Assembly: GCA_028710495.1 (NCBI GenBank)
Contig: JAQUST010000012.1
Location: forward strand, 5,771-53,859
Reading direction: 5' to 3'
Source of the DNA: Clostridia bacterium
GTDB taxonomy: Bacteria; Bacillota; Clostridia; Christensenellales; CAG-917
Length of the DNA: 48,089 nt
Below, piece by piece: positions 45,214 to 48,089 of the stretch (position 1 is the first letter of the stretch; each line of letters starts with the position of its first letter). The position numbers were made by a program, and so were the translations under genes. The notes beneath the pieces were generated by a model. That model ran no database searches, was not told the origin of the DNA, and worked only from the letters and a program-made list of their open reading frames with translations.

Positions 45214-45897
45214 TTATTTGTCATCATCGATAAGTTTATTTTTGAATTTTTGAATCATTTTGTTTGTGCGTGTTTTCTCTTTTACTTTCCCGTCTATGAC
45301 TTCATACAAAGAATACGTTCCTTTTTTTGCAATATATGGAAGCGTTTTTTTCACAGCAAAAGTCGCGATCTTGAAAGTTAAACTCAAAAGAGAGAGCAAA
45401 AGCGAAACAGAAACAGATGCCCACGCAATCAAGCTGTTTGTTCCCCGCATACTCACTGCACTGCACATAAGAATGATTGTCATAACTATGAAAAGAAAGT
45501 TCGTCATAGCTTTCAAAATATTTATCCCGCTTTTATAGTCCTTGAGCATTTTTTTCGTTCTTTTTAGTCTTTTAGAATTTTCTTTTTGCAATAATGCACT
45601 GGCTTTACCTTCATTTTCAGACTGTGCCTCCAACATCAAAAGATTTTGTTTCTTTTTGCCACGCGCAGCGCGGATTGCAATTATAGATGCAAACACAACG
45701 ATATAAAGGCAAATAATTCCAAGCAGAATATATGAATACTGAGTCGCGCCCCACTGCGTCAATATTGCAAAAATAACAAATCCTGTGCTAAACAAAACAG
45801 ATAAAATAGTCCACGCAAAAGAAAGCTTTTCCAAAATACTTATCTTTTGTCTAGTAGACACTATCGTGTTACTTTTTGTTTCGCTTACCTTTTGCAT
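45214..45897 (-). CDS. four-helix membrane protein of unknown function
   Basis: A 227-residue protein I do not recognise. Four hydrophobic segments lie at about 24-46, 55-75, 126-148 and 155-180. Between the second and third is a charged, probably cytoplasmic, helical stretch (about 78-122, rich in Lys, Arg and Glu), and both ends are charged. It is the last gene of a three-gene set (esterase-like, small basic protein, this gene), 57 bases after the small gene. It lies just upstream of the pyrimidine promoter. No function should be assigned from the sequence alone. Confidence 0.75.
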   Translation of the reverse strand: MQKVSETKSNTIVSTRQKISILEKLSFAWTILSVLFSTGFVIFAILTQWGATQYSYILLGIICLYIVVFASIIAIRAARGKKKQNLLMLEAQSENEGKASALLQKENSKRLKRTKKMLKDYKSGINILKAMTNFLFIVMTIILMCSAVSMRGTNSLIAWASVSVSLLLSLLSLTFKIATFAVKKTLPYIAKKGTYSLYEVIDGKVKEKTRTNKMIQKFKNKLIDDDK

Positions 45898-45954
45898 TCT
45901 GTATCCTCGAAAAAAGTGTTTGTATGTTGGTTCAATGTGTGTCTTCCAAAATTA

Positions 45955-46164
45955 TCACTTTCTTTCATTATGTCTGTTATGTTTCTCAATTTTGCGCTCA
46001 ACTTTTCTTCCTCTATGTTCTGCATGCCTTATTCTGTGTTTCGCGCGTTTTTCAAGAACATGCAGACTCTTATGTTCCTTATGGAAATCAACCACATCGC
46101 CTTCTTTCCAGTTTGCAAGCTCAGCTCTGTTTCGAAAGCGGCGAAGAAAATTAAGTGTTTTCAT
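45955..46164 (-). CDS. small Lys/Arg/His-rich protein
   Basis: A 69-residue, strongly basic frame (start MKTLNFLRRFRNRAELANW, C-terminal half full of Arg, Lys, His and Glu). It lies 15 bases after the esterase-like gene. No strong ribosome-binding site is visible; translation could be coupled to the upstream gene. The amino acid bias is also what AT-poor antisense or chance frames may give, so it may not be real. If real, it could bind nucleic acid, but there is no recognised domain. Confidence 0.4.
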   Translation of the reverse strand: MKTLNFLRRFRNRAELANWKEGDVVDFHKEHKSLHVLEKRAKHRIRHAEHRGRKVERKIEKHNRHNERK

Positions 46165-46179
46165 ATCGTTTTCTAAGGC

Positions 46180-47040
46180 TTATTTGCTTCTTGTGTTGAT
46201 AGAAAAACAATGATTGTTCTTAAATTGTTTTGAATGGTACGCTTCATAGTACACGCCAATCTTTGTCAATGCGGCCTCCAGCAATTCTCCTTGCCCGCCG
46301 CAAAAAAGGTCTTTTTTTGAATAAGTAATGAAACAAGGCGGAAAATTCTCATTTAGGTAGTCAATCGGAGAAATAAAATCTGCATATTCGTTACTTTCGA
46401 AACTCTTTCTTCCAGTATCAACATAATCCTTAAGCATTAATTCGCCCAAATTGAAAACTAAACGCTTTGATACGAATGCGTAACGAAGGTCATATACTCC
46501 GCAATTTAGCACCAAAGCCTGAACCGGGTGTTTTGTAGCGCATCCTAGCTTATCTTGCAAAGTCGGATTTTTGTCAATAGCACCAACCATTGCCGCGAAA
46601 TAAGACCCCGCGCTGTCGCCGGTAACTATGAAGTTGTCAAGACTCAAATTAAGTCTTTCTGCGTTGTCTACTATCCAGTTGTAAGCTGTGACCACATTCT
46701 GAACTGGCACAGGATACTTATACTCAGGACACAGCACATAGTTTATGTTGACCACATACCAACCATTGAGCGCATACCATTTTGAAATACCAGAACGAAA
46801 TTTCTTGTCGCCTGCTTCCCAGCCACCGCCGTGTATGTACAGCACAACAGGATATTTTTCGCCGTTTGAACGAGGCACATGATAAAAATCCATAAGGCAA
46901 TCTTTTGGATATTTTTCGTCATACAAAATATCTTTCTCAATGACAACAGTGCCCTCAGGGTCTTTTATATCTCGCCTTTTGTTCTGAGGTGTATCGAACA
47001 GAAAATCAATTGCTTTGAAAATATTTTTTACCGCTGACAT
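46180..47040 (-). CDS. alpha/beta hydrolase (HSL-type esterase/lipase family)
   Basis: A 286-residue cytoplasmic-type hydrolase with no signal peptide. The oxyanion motif HGGGW is at 70-74 and the nucleophile elbow GDSAG at 141-145 (Ser143). FITYSKKDLF carries a likely Asp, and NNHCFSI near the end a likely His, completing a catalytic triad. This is the layout of the hormone-sensitive-lipase/BD-FAE esterases, which cut small acyl esters; the substrate is unknown. GAGG is 8 bases before the ATG. It is the first gene of a small operon behind a strong promoter. Confidence 0.88.
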   Translation of the reverse strand: MSAVKNIFKAIDFLFDTPQNKRRDIKDPEGTVVIEKDILYDEKYPKDCLMDFYHVPRSNGEKYPVVLYIHGGGWEAGDKKFRSGISKWYALNGWYVVNINYVLCPEYKYPVPVQNVVTAYNWIVDNAERLNLSLDNFIVTGDSAGSYFAAMVGAIDKNPTLQDKLGCATKHPVQALVLNCGVYDLRYAFVSKRLVFNLGELMLKDYVDTGRKSFESNEYADFISPIDYLNENFPPCFITYSKKDLFCGGQGELLEAALTKIGVYYEAYHSKQFKNNHCFSINTRSK

Positions 47041-47078
47041 ATTTTTTTCCTCGCCAAATTCACTTGATTTTATTATTT

Positions 47079-47107
47079 ATTATAACAAACATATGCCTAG
47101 TTGTAAA
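47079..47107 (-). promoter_or_regulatory. promoter of the esterase-like operon
   Basis: -35 TTTACA (47107-47102), 17-base spacer, perfect extended -10 TGT-TATAAT (hexamer 47084-47079) on the minus strand. The start is near 47072, about 30 bases before the ATG. It faces away from the tRNA promoter at 47186. Confidence 0.8.
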
Positions 47108-47185
47108 TTAAAAACTTATTTGCATGGCTATTTATATAGAAAAAACTGTACTATATTCAATTTAACAAATTCTTTTGAATTCTGC

Positions 47186-47214
47186 TTGACAATTTATTAG
47201 TGATAGAATATTAT
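47186..47214 (+). promoter_or_regulatory. promoter of the tRNA operon
   Basis: -35 TTGACA (47186-47191), 17-base spacer, -10 TATTAT (47209-47214). The start near 47221 is about 12 bases before tRNA-fMet. Confidence 0.85.
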
Positions 47215-47232
47215 ATTGAAGCATCATTCCGT

Positions 47233-47308
47233 CGCGGGGTAGAGCAGTTGGCAGCTCGTCGGGCTCATAACCCGGAGGTCGTAGGTTCAAATCCTTCCCC
47301 CGCAACCA
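47233..47308 (+). tRNA. initiator tRNA-fMet (CAT)
   Basis: A complete cloverleaf with CCA encoded (47306-47308). The anticodon is CAT in GGG-CTCATAA-CCC, so the anticodon stem has the three G-C pairs of initiators. The acceptor CGCGGGG/CCCCGCA leaves the C1-A72 mismatch that also marks initiator tRNA. The T-stem GTAGG/CCTTC has one T-T mismatch. The last 23 bases are repeated downstream in a 96-bp array. Confidence 0.95.
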
Positions 47309-47611
47309 AAAATTGGTGAGGTGTTTGTGATTTGAAACAAGAACTCCTTGATTTTGAGAGTATCGAGAAATCAAAGAATTCTTCAAATCCTTCCCCCGCA
47401 ACCAAAATGTCGTGAGGTGTTTGCGATTTGAAACAAGAACTCCTTGATTTTGAGAGTTTCGAGAAATCAAAGAATTCTTCAAATCCTTCCCCCGCAACCA
47501 AAAATTGGTGAGGTGTTTGTGATTTGAAACAAGAACTCCTTGATTTTGAGAGTATCGAGAAATCAAAGAATTCTTCAAATCCTTCCCCCGCAACCAAAAT
47601 GTAGTGAGGGA
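47286..47611 (+). repeat. 96-bp tandem array, each unit starting with the 3' end of tRNA-fMet
   Basis: Starting at TTCAAATCCTTCCCCCGCAA inside tRNA-fMet, the unit repeats at exactly 96 bases: 47286, 47382, 47478 and a partial copy at 47574 (to about 47611). Each unit holds the tRNA T-loop and 3' acceptor strand with CCA, then AAAA, TGAGGTGTTTG, then an inverted repeat (first copy 47329-47389: GATTTG...AAGAA...TTGATTT against AAATCAA...TTCTT...CAAATC). Units 1 and 3 are identical; units 2 and 4 share a different AAAATGT-G variant. A degenerate further copy may lie near 47630-47663. Spacing is far too regular and too short for prophage remnants, and there is no cas gene nearby. Confidence 0.92.
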
Positions 47612-47705
47612 TTTTTGTTTCAAACAGGTATTTTTTTGAAAAATCTCCTCGCACAACCAAAGTTTGCAGATGCAAAAACAAAGAAATTTGTTTTCAAATC
47701 TAAAT

Positions 47706-47782
47706 GGCGGCGTAGCTTAGTTGGTTAGAGCGGCCGGTTCATACCCGGCAGGTCGTTGGTTCGAATCTGACCGCCGCTACCA
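47706..47782 (+). tRNA. elongator tRNA-Met (CAT)
   Basis: Full cloverleaf from GGCGGCG to CGCCGCT-ACCA. The anticodon stem-loop GCCGG-TTCATAC-CCGGC has anticodon CAT. The acceptor and D-arm (GGCGGCGTAGCTTAG) look like elongator tRNA-Met of Gram-positives rather than the tRNA-Ile2 that shares CAT, but that alternative cannot be ruled out. Confidence 0.9.
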
Positions 47783-47963
47783 CAAAAACAACGCGCTATG
47801 GCGCAAAGCATTTGCCATTACGCCAACGCGCACATAGGCAAGCGCATATATTTCCACGACAATGCTATGCTTTGTCACAACATCACAACACACGCAAAAA
47901 CTTGCGAGAACTGCGGTGCAACGGCAACACTTTGTGTTTTCTGTGGAATTTTATTTTTACTAA
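47783..47963 (+). other. spacer between tRNA-Met and tRNA-Glu
   Basis: A 181-base spacer of higher GC content than other spacers. It contains GCGC-rich short inverted repeats near 47791-47832. One frame from an ATG at 47798 reads CENCGATATLCVFCG (two CxxCG knuckles) but then runs through tRNA-Glu without a ribosome-binding site, so it is not called a gene. Confidence 0.4.
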
Positions 47964-48038
47964 GGCCCCATGGTCAAGCGGTCAAGACATCGCCCTTTCA
48001 CGGCGGTAACCCGAGTTCGAACCTCGGTGGGGTCACCA
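47964..48038 (+). tRNA. tRNA-Glu (TTC)
   Basis: Cloverleaf with acceptor GGCCCCA/TGGGGTC, encoded CCA, anticodon loop CTTTCAC with anticodon TTC, and T-arm CCGAG-TTCGAAC-CTCGG. It is the third tRNA of the operon. Confidence 0.95.
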
Positions 48039-48048
48039 GAAAAAAATT

Positions 48049-48076
48049 ATGCTTGTGGGAAATCGCAAGCATTTTT
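48049..48076 (+). terminator. terminator of the tRNA operon
   Basis: ATGCTTG (48049-48055) pairs with CAAGCAT (48066-48072), with a further T-G pair inside, followed by TTTTT. It lies 10 bases after tRNA-Glu and closes the operon. Confidence 0.8.
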
Positions 48077-48089
48077 CATAGAAATAGTC

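Noticed and set aside
47286-47611. CRISPR array
   Set aside because: The 96-bp units are nearly identical over their full length, so there are no distinct spacers, and no cas genes are nearby.
47162-47681. Two long repetitive minus-strand frames across the tRNA-fMet array, with LVAGEGFE-type repeats
   Set aside because: They are antisense readings of the tRNA 3' end and its 96-bp repeats. Frames with a GEGFEPTTSGL-like sequence are a known artefact of tRNA antisense strands. No ribosome-binding site or family is seen.
47798-48089. Frame with two CxxCG knuckles between tRNA-Met and tRNA-Glu
   Set aside because: No ribosome-binding site, it reads through tRNA-Glu and the tRNA terminator, and the rest has no zinc-ribbon pattern. 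Probably chance.

Overview
This window looks like a stretch of a low-GC, Gram-positive-type chromosome (Bacillota, probably an uncultured Clostridia-like lineage). The reasons are AT-rich intergenic DNA, strong AGGAG ribosome-binding sites, sigma-A-type promoters with 17-base spacers, a Clostridia-type single-chain PurL, a class 1B PyrD/PyrK pair and a type I-beta DAHP synthase. Genus cannot be fixed from the sequence. Almost everything is on the minus strand, so operons read from high to low coordinates.

Layout, left to right. 1-2280: nucleoside salvage (deoC, deoD, and the start of a BMP-family nucleoside-binding lipoprotein cut by the window edge). 2483-13754: one tightly overlapping aromatic amino acid operon, aroF-tyrA-aroB-aroA-aroC-pheA-aroE/aroK fusion-aroQ-U32 hydroxylase-type gene, behind a consensus promoter and a leader that encodes a Phe/Tyr-rich peptide followed by an intrinsic terminator. 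13990-19960: the only long plus-strand gene, a 1883-residue DUF4011/SF1 helicase/Vsr-like protein resembling the HheA anti-phage protein, bounded by its own promoter and a two-way terminator. 19985-31814: purine operon purE-C-F-M-N-H-D-L. 31905-45189: pyrimidine operon pyrB-C-carA-carB-pyrK-pyrD-pyrF, two paralogous membrane acyltransferases, then pyrE. 45214-47107: a three-gene operon of unknown role (esterase-like protein, small basic protein, four-helix membrane protein). 47186-48076: a plus-strand tRNA operon (fMet, Met, Glu) with a 96-bp tandem array that repeats the 3' end of tRNA-fMet.

The most interesting signal is regulatory. All three biosynthetic operons (aromatic, purine, pyrimidine) begin with a strong promoter, a short ORF with a good ribosome-binding site, and a Rho-independent terminator before the first enzyme gene. 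The aromatic leader peptide has 7 Phe/Tyr codons in 10, and its RNA offers mutually exclusive pairings, as in classical ribosome-mediated attenuation. The pyrimidine leader ORF runs through the 5' arm of its terminator, as in enterobacterial pyrBI. The purine leader has a similar layout with an extra long hairpin. I see no T-box, PyrR-binding element or purine riboswitch in these leaders. Translation-coupled attenuation as a common regime for three operons would be unusual for a Gram-positive-type genome.

The enzymes fit together as complete or near-complete pathways: erythrose-4-phosphate plus PEP to chorismate, prephenate, phenylpyruvate and 4-hydroxyphenylpyruvate; PRPP to IMP, except that purB and purK are not here; and bicarbonate plus glutamine to UMP. 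Start sites were set from ribosome-binding sites and family N-termini, so several differ from the longest open frame.
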